A DNA stretch of 64,000 nt from Yamagishiella unicocca (taxonomy: Eukaryota; Chlorophyta; Chlorophyceae; Chlamydomonadales; Volvocaceae). The position numbers and the translations under genes were made by a program. Under the pieces are notes generated by a model. It worked only from the letters and a program-made list of their open reading frames with translations, did not search any database and was not told where the DNA came from. Each line of letters opens with the position of its first letter. Within the stretch, counting starts at the first letter, position 1. Where the stretch lies: positions 124,001 through 188,000 of the forward strand of contig BDSL01000062.1 of the NCBI GenBank assembly GCA_003116995.1, read 5' to 3'. Of the stretch, positions 1 through 9,643 are shown one piece after another.

Positions 1-311
1 GAGACGACAGGAAACGAGGATTCCACTCGACGCACGGAAACGCTTCGCAAAACCGGTTTTGGGCGCTAACAGGAGAACTAGGGGAAGTGGTGAGCTATGG
101 GAGAGCGGACAGCGCGGTCCGGTCCCGCTCCCAGTCCCGACCCGCCACTCCGCCACCCCGCTGCGGCCCCCTGCATGGCGCCTGGCGGTCACATCAACAC
201 ACGCACGCACGCACGCCACTCCTCATGCGCGTCCTCACAACCCCCATCACCCCCCTCCCCACCCCCCTGCCGTGTCACCGTGTCTTTTTTGCCATCACCG
301 CCTACCCGCAG

Positions 312-566
312 GTTTTCGATTACTTCGCCCAGGAGTGCCGCCGGTGCGGCCTGCGCTACCGCTGCCGCCAAGTAGACCCAGCCACGGCCTTCGGCGCCAG
401 CGGCGGCATCGGAGTCGGCACCCCGGCCGGCGGCGGCTGCTGCCCCTTCGAGGGTATCCTAGGCCGCAGCGACGAGTACGAGGGCGGTGTCGTAGTGGTG
501 GCGCTCGATCACGAGGACAGTCCGTGCGCGGAGTGGTACCGAGGTGACGGGGAGGCGGGGCCGTAA
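312..566 (+). CDS. Terminal exon of an unidentified gene
   Basis: A strong 3' splice site (pyrimidine-rich tract ending CCGCAG at 311) precedes an open frame of 84 codons ending in TAA at 564-566. The peptide begins VFDYFAQECRRCGLRYRC and continues Gly/Cys-rich, then acidic, ending EWYRGDGEAGP. I do not recognise the family; the CxxCxxxxxC spacing could suggest metal binding, but that is a guess. The upstream exon is not identifiable, since positions 1-150 are dispersed repeat. The same exon occurs at 41892-42146 with one substitution near the end. Confidence 0.4.
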   Translation, partial: VFDYFAQECRRCGLRYRCRQVDPATAFGASGGIGVGTPAGGGCCPFEGILGRSDEYEGGVVVVALDHEDSPCAEWYRGDGEAGP

Positions 567-989
567 GCGGCACGGCACGTGGAGCGACCCGGGGGTCTGT
601 GCAGCGGCCCGCAGCCGCCGCAGCCGGGCTTCGAGAGGGGCCGGGGGAGCTGCCGAGGGGGCCGGAACTGTGGCGGGTGCACACGTGGGCGGTGGCTTGC
701 AGGCCGGGATTGTGGAGAGCGCACGCGTGGGCCGTGGTGCTCCAGATTGGAGAGACGTCGATGGGCTGTGTGGGTGTGCCTCGTCATTCTGTCATTTAGG
801 GTGAGGGAGGGATTCAAACCGACGCGCGGCTTGCACTTGATTGTCAAATGGGCTGGTGGCAGTGCTGGCGGATGAGTGCGGGGGGGCGGTGCGCTTCCGC
901 ACGCTGAAGTCACGTAGCGGTGTCGCGGTCGTCGCACTATCATTGTATCGTGTCGTATTGGTCTTGTTGTCCGCCGTCGCGAGCGAAAC

Positions 990-1100
990 CACGAGCGGAA
1001 CCATGAGTGGGGCTACGAGCGGAACCATGAGTGGGGCTACGAGCGGAACTACGAGCGGAAGCACGAGTGGGACTACGAGCGGAAGTACGAGTGGACCACG
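990..1100 (+). repeat. Short coding-like tandem repeat (Thr-Ser-Gly)
   Basis: Imperfect 12- and 24-bp units encode alternating TSGTMSGA and TSGTTSGS blocks in the frame leading towards the copia-like fragment. The copy at about 42565-42655 is one 24-bp unit shorter, so the array has changed length since the duplication. Confidence 0.7.
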
Positions 1101-1118
1101 AGCGGGTGGACATGCAGC

Positions 1119-1786
1119 TTGATGGCCTGCGATGTGGTGGCCTGCGCTGTATATGGGGGCCTGCGATGTATGTGGTGGCCAGATGGTGAGCCAGACAGCG
1201 ATGGCCCCGAGCCGGATGATGCAGGGCCAAGTGAGGCGGACCTGCTTATTACGCAGCGTAGGGCCAAGCGGGTTAACGCCGGTGTGCCTCCAAGTCATTA
1301 TACTGGAGCCGTGGATCAGAGTGGCGTGGAAGTCACGGCGCCGGCGACCTATGCAGAGGCAATGGCGTCCCCCTATGCCGTGCAGTGGCAGGCCGCGATG
1401 GAGGAGTTGGCGTCTCTCAGGAGAAGGGCACGTGGGTTTCGGAGCCCACACCGCAGGGCGCGCGTGCGATGGGTGTCAAGTGGGTTAAGACCGCTTTCCT
1501 TCACGGTGATGATTTGGAGGAGGAGATTTTCGTGGAGCAGCAGCCCCCCGGCTTTGCGATAGGTGGGCGAGCCAACTTGTGCCATTTGTGCAAGTCGCCG
1601 TATGGCCTGCGTCAGGCATCTCGCACCTGGCATAAGAAGTTGCACGAGCAGCTGGTGGCGATGGGGTTCAAATCCGATGCTGATCCCAGCTTGTACGTGC
1701 GGGACGTCGATGGTGATGTCGTGCATGTGCTGGTCCACGTCGACAATCTGCTGATGCATCGTACGGTGTGGCTAAGGTGGAGTTAG
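1119..1786 (+). pseudogene. Deleted copia-type (Ty1/copia) pol fragment, copy 1
   Basis: The first frame has the region just before copia reverse transcriptase (ATYAEAMASPYAVQWQAAME), then needs a frame change near 1418. The second frame continues GTWVSEPTPQGARAMGVKWV and jumps directly to TAFLHGD, so the usual stretch of roughly 60 residues between them is missing. It goes on with EEEIFVEQQPPGFA, SPYGLRQASRTWHKKL and LYVRDVDGDVVHVLVHVD. The catalytic YVDD-like motif is altered to HVDN. It ends where the palindrome starts. No LTRs, gag or integrase are seen. Family assignment is from motifs; the Volvox Osser element is a natural candidate, but I cannot test it. Confidence 0.8.
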
Positions 1787-2412
1787 GCACTAAAGCAGCG
1801 CACCCCCGATTGGCATCTCCGAGAGCTGAGGCACCGGTGTTGGTGAGCTGCTGATGGATTGCCTTGAAGAACTGTGGGTAAGGCTCGAAAAAGGACACGA
1901 CGAAGTATATCGGCTCACCGGTATATTTATGTACCTTGCGAGGTTGCGCATACAGTGTATACGTCTTTATGCCCGTAGCCGGATCTACAATGCTCTTGAC
2001 GTCACCATCGCGAGGCCGCCTTGATTTGTACTCCCAGTTCAAGCGTTCAAGCAAGAGGCAGTGCGCGGTGAATGGTAGTGGAAGGAGTGTTCTTGAGCGC
2101 TCAAGAACACTCCTTCCACTACCATTCACCGCGCACTGCCTCTTGAACGCTTGGACTGGGAGTACAAACCAAGGCGGCCTCGCGATGGTGACGTCAAGAG
2201 CATTGTAGATCCGGCTACGGGCATAAAGACGTATACACTGTATGCGCAACCTCGCAAGGTACATAAATATACCGGTGAGCCGATATACTTCGGCGTGTCC
2301 TTTCTCGAGCCTTACCCACAGTTCTTCAAGGCAATCCATCAGCAGCTCACCAACACCGGTGCCTCAGCTCTCGGAGATGCCAATCGGGGGTGCGCTGTTT
2401 TAGTGCCTAGCT
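1779..2412. repeat. 634-bp head-to-head inverted repeat, copy 1
   Basis: The arms run about 1779-2098 and 2099-2412 with no spacer. The centre reads TCTTGAGC|GCTCAAGA at 2091-2106, and pairing extends to GGAGTTAGGCACTAAA on the left and its complement on the right. Differences between arms are few. Each arm encodes the same peptide pointing outward (WEYKPRRPRDGDVKSIVDPA ... KTYTLYAQPRKVHKYTGEPI). The left boundary interrupts the copia-like fragment. Confidence 0.9.
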
Positions 2413-3340
2413 CCGTACGTGCTCCCGGAAGGCATGGACACTGTAAATGACGGCAAGGTCAGCCTTCCGCTGGAGGGAGACGACAGAATTGTATACGGAG
2501 AGCACTACACGCTCTTCGCGACCCGGAGCATGCCAGCAGCTGACTTTGATGCCATATTTGCGGAGCTGATTGTGAACAGCAGCATACCGTGCGAGCCGAA
2601 GGGAGGGGCAGCGCCAGTGGACCTCAAGCTGGATATGGACTGTTACCCGGCGGATAAGCTCACCTGCGCTGCAATGATGTCCCTGGACGCCCTCAGCCTC
2701 GAGGCGACTGACCCCAACGTACGGTGGTTTGCAAAGCTGTACGCCCTTCACCTGCGGGCGACGGATATGGACTTCGAGGACATGCTCGGGTTCGGGCCAC
2801 TGGCTAGCATGGCCGCGGCTGCCCTGCTGGAGGCCTGGACGGTTGAAGACGGCTTCCTCCTGGCGAGCGCATGCGAGGCTCAAGACCGCTTGGCTGAAGT
2901 ACTGCAGTGCAAGTTCACCCGGCCAGCGTACCAGCCGCCCTGGGTAAGCTACGTGATGACAGCTCCGCTTACCCCGTGCTAGCCTTACAGGGTGCTTTGT
3001 GTTTTGTTGAGTGAATCGTTTTGGTCGATTATGGGTGTGACAGGGAATTGAGCGGCATCGTGAGCTTCACGCACGCCTCTTTCCATTCCGCTCTTCCTCA
3101 GGTCCACCCCTTCCAGTTCCTTTCCGGGGAGTACCGGACGAGCTGTTCGATGAAGAGGTAAAGGTGTGCGCACGGGCTTTCGAGGGCGATGAGGGCCTCA
3201 AGGAAAAGGTGAACAAGGCGGCAAAGTACCTGTTTGAGGAGCTGGCCATAGACCCGCACCTGGTCATGACCAAGAACTGCACGCTGCTGCACCACGGAGT
3301 GACGTTCCGGATAGAGTGCGCAAAAGGAAGGGGTCCTGGC
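2140..3340 (+). CDS. Unidentified multi-exon protein gene, copy 1 (partial)
   Basis: Three coding blocks follow each other. The right palindrome arm encodes WEYKPRRPRD to CAVL. An exon at 2404-2943 (acceptor TTTTAG, donor GG|GTAAGC) encodes 180 residues including LPLEGDDRIVYGEHYTLFAT and GFGPLASMAAAALLEAWTVE. An exon from 3102 (acceptor CCTCAG) encodes DELFDEEVKVCARAFEGDEG and LAIDPHLVMTKNCTLL. Third positions are GC-rich. The exon phases I infer do not join cleanly between the second and third blocks, so an exon may be missed or the gene may be broken. At the end, the donor GTACGC present in copy 2 is changed to GTCCTG. I do not recognise the family. Confidence 0.5.
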
Positions 3341-3439
3341 CTGGCAGGAGAGGAGGGTCTAAGGTCCGGTGAGCGTCAGCGCCGTGTAGATGTCGTTAGC
3401 TTTATCAAGAGGACGGACTTACACCTGCTTCCAGGGGGG

Positions 3440-3640
3440 TGTCCCGGGAGCAGGGGTGGTTGACGCGGACCCCCTCGGGGCAGCAGCAGTGCATCTGGGA
3501 CGTGGCGGTGGGCAGTGGGCAGAGGTGCACGGGCAGGTGTGACCGCTTGACCGATGGATCTCGGCGAAGGAACACCACTGCTGGGCACGGCGACGTGTTG
3601 CAAACTGACGCGGACAGCGCGGCAGGTAGGTAGGCCGGTG
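3440..3640 (+). pseudogene. Possible decayed LINE 3' coding fragment
   Basis: PSGQQQCIWDV here resembles PGGQQCVWDV at about 24788-24815 and LQCVWDV near the C-terminus of the intact LINE at 14865-20306. Only about ten residues align and the frame is not maintained, so this is tentative. The duplicate is at about 45020-45200. Confidence 0.3.
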
Positions 3641-4674
3641 GTATGACTAGCGCTTCCAATCAGCTACAGACAGCCTCACCTTTTTATTTTGTTTTATTTT
3701 AGGGTTAACCGTTGTAAGGCGTCGCTATCAATGTTGGGAGTCGCGGCGGGTGGGGTCGTGTTTGCCAAGGAGACTGCTGCGACTTGCTTGGTTGCGTGTG
3801 AAGTGCAAAAGGGAAGGAAGCCAGGCAGGTGCCGCATGAGCTGAAAAATGCGCATACGGCGCCTTGTCAGGTGCAGCGAATCCCGAGCAACGTCAGTGCC
3901 GGTTAGTGCCGATCTCAAACATGAATCCGGCGTATGACACGGCTCATGTACGACGGGTGCACAAACGACTGCAATGGGAAACCACCCAGCTACGCAGCGA
4001 CTAGGGGTCGCCCCATTAATGTCTTTTTTACGGTTGTGTGCATGGATCGTCGATGCGGTTGTGTAGGAGCCAGGCATTTCCGCTTTGCTGCTCTGAGAAT
4101 GCCTGGCGGTTTCGCCCCATCAAAGTCCACTGTAACCTGACTCCTAAGGATTGATGTGACAGTGAGTGAATGACGTTACAGCGGACTTCGGCTCGCACGC
4201 GGGCGGAAATTGAGGACGGTGTGTGTGGGTGCTACTCGACCCATGCAGCGCACCGCGCTGGCTTGCACCGCCTGACCTTGACGTTCCTGAGTCACGTTGT
4301 CATAAGAGTGTCACGCAACGCAACGCTTCTCTTCGTAGGAACCGCTGTCCGTGTGCCCCTGCTATTAACGGTGCAGCAGTCCCTCCCTACTTGTCGTACT
4401 TGTCGTACCCCGCAGCCTTCGGGCCGTGGTCGGTGCGGGGGGTGGCCTGGCATTGTGGGGTCGCGCGCCAGGCAGTAGGGGGCACCCCCCTGCCCAACAC
4501 CCCAGGCAGAAGGCGATGCCCCCTTCCATACTGTACGGTATCCCCACACCACCTCGGTCCGCATCTCCAGCGCGCATCAGGAAAAAGCGCGGTATCGCCT
4601 CTCCTCTCTTTCCATCACACCCTAAACTCCCTTTTCTGGCCGCACTGCACCCCCAGTCCCAACCTCACCATTCA

Positions 4675-4743
4675 GCAGTACGTTTCCGTACCGCCCCACC
4701 GACACTACCCGCCCACGCGTTCCGCGGTACGGAAACGTACTGC
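4675..4743. repeat. 19-bp perfect inverted repeat with 31-nt loop
   Basis: GCAGTACGTTTCCGTACCG at 4675-4693 is exactly complementary to 4725-4743. It is preserved at 46252-46320. It could be the terminal repeats of a tiny element, a hairpin in a transcript, or a recombination end. No target-site duplication is apparent. Confidence 0.7.
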
Positions 4744-5289
4744 CGAAGTTCCCAGTGTGCGACTTGCGACTTGTTGCGATCCGTTCGCGACTTGGCAACA
4801 AACCTTCCTGAGGAAATTTGTAACGTTGTTTTGATTTGTTTGACAGGTATTTCAACAGGTAGCGGTGAAACTGCGATTACTGTACAGGAAATGTGTACCG
4901 CTTTCTTCAGAGCAGGACACCGAGTTCCACGGTTGGATTGGGTCGGGGGGGTGCGGCGGGGGCGGGGGTATAGGCGGGGGTTGGCTGCGTTGAGAGGCCC
5001 GAATACTGCTGCGGCTGTTAGTTGTTGCTTGGTTGTCAGTTGCGTCATGGTGGTGGTTGCGGTGATGGCGGCGATGGTGCCGATAGCTTGAGAGGGGCTG
5101 GCCGTGGTTGGTGCCGCCCTGCAAAGGACGGTTCGCGTCGTTCTGGTTTCATTCTCCGCATGCGCGTGTGCAGCAGCTTCCGTTGGGTACGACGACGCGC
5201 CTCGGCTGCGCCACACCTTGCGCCCCCGGCGCCCCCGTTTCCTCAAATCAAGCCATTTTGAAAGCATTCTAGGTTCTAGCTTGCACCAC

Positions 5290-5490
5290 GCGTTACCGGT
5301 CGTCGCACATGCAAGCTCCGCCGGACAAGCATCCCGCCGTCCATGCAGCCCAACTTGCGAGAGCGCTCGCGCTCAAAACCAATCGCCCCTTTCCGCAGCC
5401 ATTGACAATCTAAGCGGATCTACCGGGTTCTTCGCGGCCGACCGCACCAGCAGCCTGCCTCCATCACCGCTCATCCCGTTGGCACTATAA
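5290..5490 (+). pseudogene. Decayed mobile-element-like ORF in the duplicated block
   Basis: Conceptual translation HMQAPPDKHPAVHAAQLARA, then RIYRVLRGRPHQQPASITA-like sequence in shifting frames, matches the open version at 37939-38211 (HTAQVARALALNTSAF ... RIYRILRGRPLKPPAPITAL). Similar decayed copies are at 34870-35075 and 46870-47068. The family is not recognised. Its occurrence in four places suggests a repeat-borne ORF. Confidence 0.45.
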
Positions 5491-5517
5491 GTTTGTTATT
5501 CCTCTAGCACGCCCCCA

Positions 5518-5569
5518 ACATTTCCCTACCTAGCACACAGCCGACATTCCCCTACCTAGCACACAGCCG
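5518..5569. repeat. 26-bp unit in two tandem copies
   Basis: The unit containing CCTACCTAGCACACAGCCG is present twice here and at about 47096-47147, but once at 35106-35131. The number of units varies among the three copies of the block. Confidence 0.8.
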
Positions 5570-6490
5570 ACAGGCCCCGTCCACAGGTTTCCTGATACTC
5601 GTACTGAGTACTCCGGAGCTTGCACATACACTCAAAGGCGTCTCTCAAAAAGCATTCCATTGCCCGCTAGTTTCTGTCCTCCATCTTCTATGCCGTGTAA
5701 ACGGGTCGTCTCGCCTACCACCTAGCCCTCCGCCAAGCCCTCCTGACCCTCCTCCAAGCCCCCCTAGCCCCCCCCCCCCCTCGCCCTCCTAGCCCCCCCC
5801 CAGCCTTGCCTGAGCGGTTGTGATGAGGTAGGCGAAGAACGACACCACTTCGCTCAGAGAGATCGGCACCGCCAGGGAGAGCACCCTACCTGGGGTGGCC
5901 GGGGGAGGACGGGGGACACGTTTGGTACAATCGTTCAATGGCATGCCGGAGGAGTTGGGTTTAGGCAACCAAATCCGGAGGTCGCGTATCGGCCCCGGCT
6001 GCGCTGTCTAGCCGAACGTTAACAAGGACCCCGTGGTATGGGAGGATGTAGGGCACTGCGGGCAACCGACGTGGCGGCCGCTGAGCCCTGCGTCTCGTGG
6101 GTCTGTGGGTCGGCCAATGGCCAACTTGGTGGCCCAAAGCGTTGATACGAAACCACTTCTCCTCGCGATGAAACTTGCGCACGGAACCGCTTTCACACAA
6201 GCCCTGCTAACCCACCTCCGCGCCTCGGGCCAAAGCAGCGGTGAGGGTGCGCTTCCATCCTTTCCAACGAATGCGCCATTCTGCTATAGTTTCAACGTTG
6301 TCCCCGGCTCTTCGGGACGTAATAGGGGCACACGCTCTTCGTCTGACGCCATCTGGTATATATGTTAGCGTTGTTGTCCAAATCAGTGATATTTTATAAA
6401 CTCAACCCGACAACGACTGATTCCCGGGACGACATGCCGATTCAGTTAATTTGCAGTTTCGGAGCAAGCAAAGTAGTTGTATGTTATGTA

Positions 6491-7226
6491 TAAGCAATAC
6501 GTCCATTATAGGTTGCGGCTCCGAGTCGGTTTGGCCCGTCTCCTACCTCCGGTTTTATGCAGCTACCATATGTCCAGATTATTTGTTCAGTAGCAAATCG
6601 GAGTGGGTTTCTGGTGGGGAAGAGCTCCCCGAGCGTACGTTGCAGAGATACTAGTTCGGGGATTCGCACGCTTTTAGAGTGCATCATGTCTGGCGGGCGG
6701 GGCCGATGCTGCCATGCGTTTCAGTATCGTCTGTGTTACTTTGTTGGGATATGGCCTCCGGCTCACCGCTGCTGGGTTATCATCGTCGCGTGCTCGCAGG
6801 TGTTTCTTCGGCAATCCGGTTGCTCCTGCAGCTCCTAGTTCGTTCCGCAACGCGCGCATGGAGCGGGCATTGAGGCCTTGCACTGCCGCCTCGTTGCCAA
6901 CTACAAAGATGTCCAGGCCGCCTTTATATCCCGCCACTGGGGTGCCGGTACCGACACCTGCGGTGAGTGCGGAGGCGGGTGCCTGCTGCGGGATATGGCG
7001 GGCGAGATGCATGGTGCATGTAGGGTGTCTCCAGTAGTCGCGTGTGGGGGCATGTTTTACAGTACGGGGCGACCAGCATAGTGGCAGTTGGTTCCCTGTC
7101 GTGTTGGTTCGCGGCCGCTCCCGCAACTGCCCACACCGCCGCTTTCCGAACACTTGTGGGGTCAGGGCCGGGGTGTGCAATCGATAGGCCCCTGAAGGGT
7201 CGAGAGTACGCATCTGTGTTGGCTCA
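6491..7226. other. No assignable gene
   Basis: The segmental duplication ends at about 6490. A minus-strand open frame (6674-7213) contains natural-looking stretches such as GLNARSMRALRNELGAAG, but no recognised domain, splice structure or second copy. It may belong with the minus-strand frame just beyond it. Confidence 0.4.
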
Positions 7227-7580
7227 AAAAAGCTGATCCTCTGCGTGTAGGCTGAAGTAGTATTCCATTTCCGGGCTGCAGTTGAGGGGGAGGAGAAGCG
7301 GTCGATCCCAGGGGGAGGAGAAGCGGTCGATCACTGTCTGCAGCGAGTGAAGGGCCTTCGTTAGTGTTTGCCGCAGTGTATGTTGTAAGGTGGCTTGCGA
7401 TCTTGGCGCCCCCTTTGTTTCTATGCCCTTGGGATCGCGGTTGTAGCACAGGAGGAGGCATGCAGCATCTTCTGCAAAGTCTCCGTTGGCTGACAGGTTA
7501 TAGTAGTGGGTCTCCGGGTAGGTAAGCTTTGTTTGCTCGTATTTTGCCCTTAAGATTTCTAGGCGCTCCATGTCCACGGT
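7227..7580 (-). CDS. Unidentified minus-strand reading frame, possible element remnant
   Basis: Reads MERLEILRAKYEQTKLTYPE, THYYNLSANGDFAEDAACLL, then QTLTKALHSLQTVIDRF and ends DQLF with a stop at 7227. Near the end a 22-bp segment is tandemly duplicated (about 7286-7331), which shifts the local frame. Composition is less G/C-biased at third positions than the clear genes. It abuts a plus-strand reverse transcriptase remnant, so a mobile element origin is plausible. Confidence 0.35.
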
Positions 7581-7604
7581 TCCAACGACGACTTCCAATT
7601 CTCG

Positions 7605-7980
7605 CTCCGTGCGGTACCTTGATGACCTCCTCTCCTTGCAAACCGCCCTCCTATACCACACCGCCGACCACCACATATGTATGCATGCGCCTCCATGGTA
7701 TCTACCCACCCGCCCTACGCGTCGAGCCCCAACACCACGCGCACTTCCTTCGGCACAAGATGCCGTTTTTGGACCTGCTGCTCGTCCCCGCCCACCGCCT
7801 CCCCACCCGTCTATATGACAAACACGTCCAACCCGCCTTCGCCCCCCCCCCGTCCGCCTCACCCGGTTCGTCCACTTCATCTCCCACGTCAATGAATCCT
7901 GCAACACCAGTCAGCTCCACCGCCTCCATCGCGTTATCACGGACCCCCATGACTTCTGCCTAACTAATCGCCATACATCA
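7605..7980 (+). pseudogene. Reverse transcriptase remnant with RYLDD motif
   Basis: One frame has SVRYLDDLLSLQTALLYHTA, with a YxDD catalytic motif. A second has GIYPPALRVE, MPFLDLLLVPAHRLPTRLYD and KHVQPAFA. A third has RFVHFISHVNESCNTSQLHR, LHRVITDPHDFCLTNRHTSG. The order YLDD, IYPxxL, FLDL, TRLYDK, SQLHRLHR is that of the palm-to-thumb end of a class of eukaryotic retroelement reverse transcriptases. At least two frameshifts and loss of the N-terminal half make it dead. Distinct from the LINE and copia elements in this window. Confidence 0.6.
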
Positions 7981-9490
7981 GGGTCATGAAGGAACTGCAC
8001 CCCAGATGTGACGCCCAAGGCTACTCCCGCCCGCGCATGCATGGTCGCACACCTCGCCGAGGTGTCCCCCTCCCTCCACCATCATGACTGTCGCACCGAT
8101 GGTCTATAGACCTCCGTCCTCAGAGAAGTGCGCCGCCACCTGTGACCGCCCCTTGTCCTGTAACTAACGCCGATGATCCCAGCCACCCCGTCTCCCCCGG
8201 GGGAGAGCGGCGCTGCCAGGAGCTGAAAGCGGAGAGGCCAGCCCTGCCAGGAGGCTCGGGAGCACCCAACAGCTCTTCCGTGTGTCGCCCTGTAGTGGTT
8301 CCGTGATATCGCTGGTAGGTGGTGTTAACAGCTTAACACTGGCTGGCGATCGCGTGTGGGTGCAGACGTACTACAGTCACGTACGTTACTATTCGTCTAG
8401 TGATACTGCTGCGGGCAGCACTGCTGCGAATGGCCTGCCCCCGATGGGTAGTAGTACTTGTTGCAGGCCTGCCCCCGATGAGGATTGATTACTCTCCTCC
8501 CTAGGTACGCAAGCAAGGTGACGGCCGTCAGATTGTAACCGGCGAGGCAGTGGTTTCAGTAGCAGTGTGTGGTCCGTCGGCGCACCACAAGTGCTGCTAG
8601 CTCTCGCTCGCCACTTCGAAGCCGTAGGAGCGGCCTACACGTTGCCTGCTGGCGGCACTTGCGCGAGTGCCGCTTTCGTCACTTCGGCGCCGTCAGAGGC
8701 ACTGATATCTCTGCGGCACGGAATTGAAGTGCTATCCAAGCTTTAGCCCTGACATGGTAATCGCGGCGACCAGCCACCTCCCGCCAGCCTAACCAGAACA
8801 ACGCAAGCCTATGCAAAAGCGAACCTGCCTAAACGGCGCAGTCAATGGTGCCTACGTCGTAAGGAGACCACGCCGATGCTCGTACAGTCCAAATAAAGCA
8901 GCCAGACTTCCTTTCGGTAGTGCGTCCGCGGCCTTGCTTCCCTTCATCAAAAAGGGGTGTGGCGCCCTGGTAGACCCGAAGGCCAAAAGATGAGTGTATG
9001 TTCCGCTTTACCTACAGCAGGTTACAGGCTCATTCTTTGCGAGCAAGCTTGCATTGTTGCATGCGACCGCATTGGGCGATCAAGCTGAGTTAGTGCTTCA
9101 TTTCAGTAGATTTTGCCTTGGACTGGCTTGTTTGCCACATGCAACTTGACGATTATGACTGACGTCAACGTCACCTGTCATGTCGGACACTCCTAATTTG
9201 ATCGGAATAAGGATCTTCGTCCCAAGGTGAAGGTTGTAAATAAGATTCCTGCCCTCGAGGTATGTCGGAAGCCTAGAAACGTCCCTCTAACTCGCGTCAC
9301 GACCCAACTTCCAATGGCGATGCTTCGGCTCGTACATTTTGCGTTCACATGCGAGCCTGTTACATTCCCGTAAACCATTTTTGATGGGTGCAATATAATA
9401 TTTCCTTCCTATCGTGAAGGCTTCGAAAGCCCTCATTTAACTGAAGCCCGTGGGCGTTTCAAAAGCAGCGTGGTCCTGGCTGGAGTCAAG
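7981..9490. other. Intergenic DNA, nothing assignable
   Basis: No open frame with convincing composition or splice context. A TATA-like run (AATATAATATTTCC, about 9390-9403) lies about 90 bp before the first ATG of the ankyrin gene and might belong to its promoter. Confidence 0.5.
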
Positions 9491-9643
9491 ATGTCTCATA
9501 ACTACGCAAGCCATTCTAGAAATCTGACAGCATACCATAGGGCCGGCGCCGCTGGCGTGCGTGTTCAAATCCTGCAGGCTCTTCGTTCCGTGCGCCCGCC
9601 TCGAGTGCGCTGCAGGGGCAGCCATGGCCCAGACACACCCAAA
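9491..9643 (+). CDS. Ankyrin gene exon 1 (proposed start)
   Basis: ATG at 9491 opens 51 codons ending at an AAA|GTAAGC donor in phase 0, matching the phase-0 acceptor of the next exon. No upstream in-frame exon was found. A later start cannot be excluded. Confidence 0.5.

Larger units (their letters stand above)
1..6490. repeat. Segmental duplication, copy 1
   Basis: Base 1 onward matches 41581 onward almost base for base, and the match continues with small indels to about 6490/48122. The copy probably extends beyond the left edge of the window. Differences include a 4-bp deletion near 842, one 24-bp tandem unit near 1000, and scattered substitutions. The last part (about 4930-6490) is also present a third time at 34524-36050. 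Seen directly in the sequence. Confidence 0.95.

Noticed and set aside
9540..9610. tRNA-like GTGTTCAAATCCTGC
   Set aside because: The flanking bases do not pair as a T stem; it lies in the proposed first ankyrin exon.
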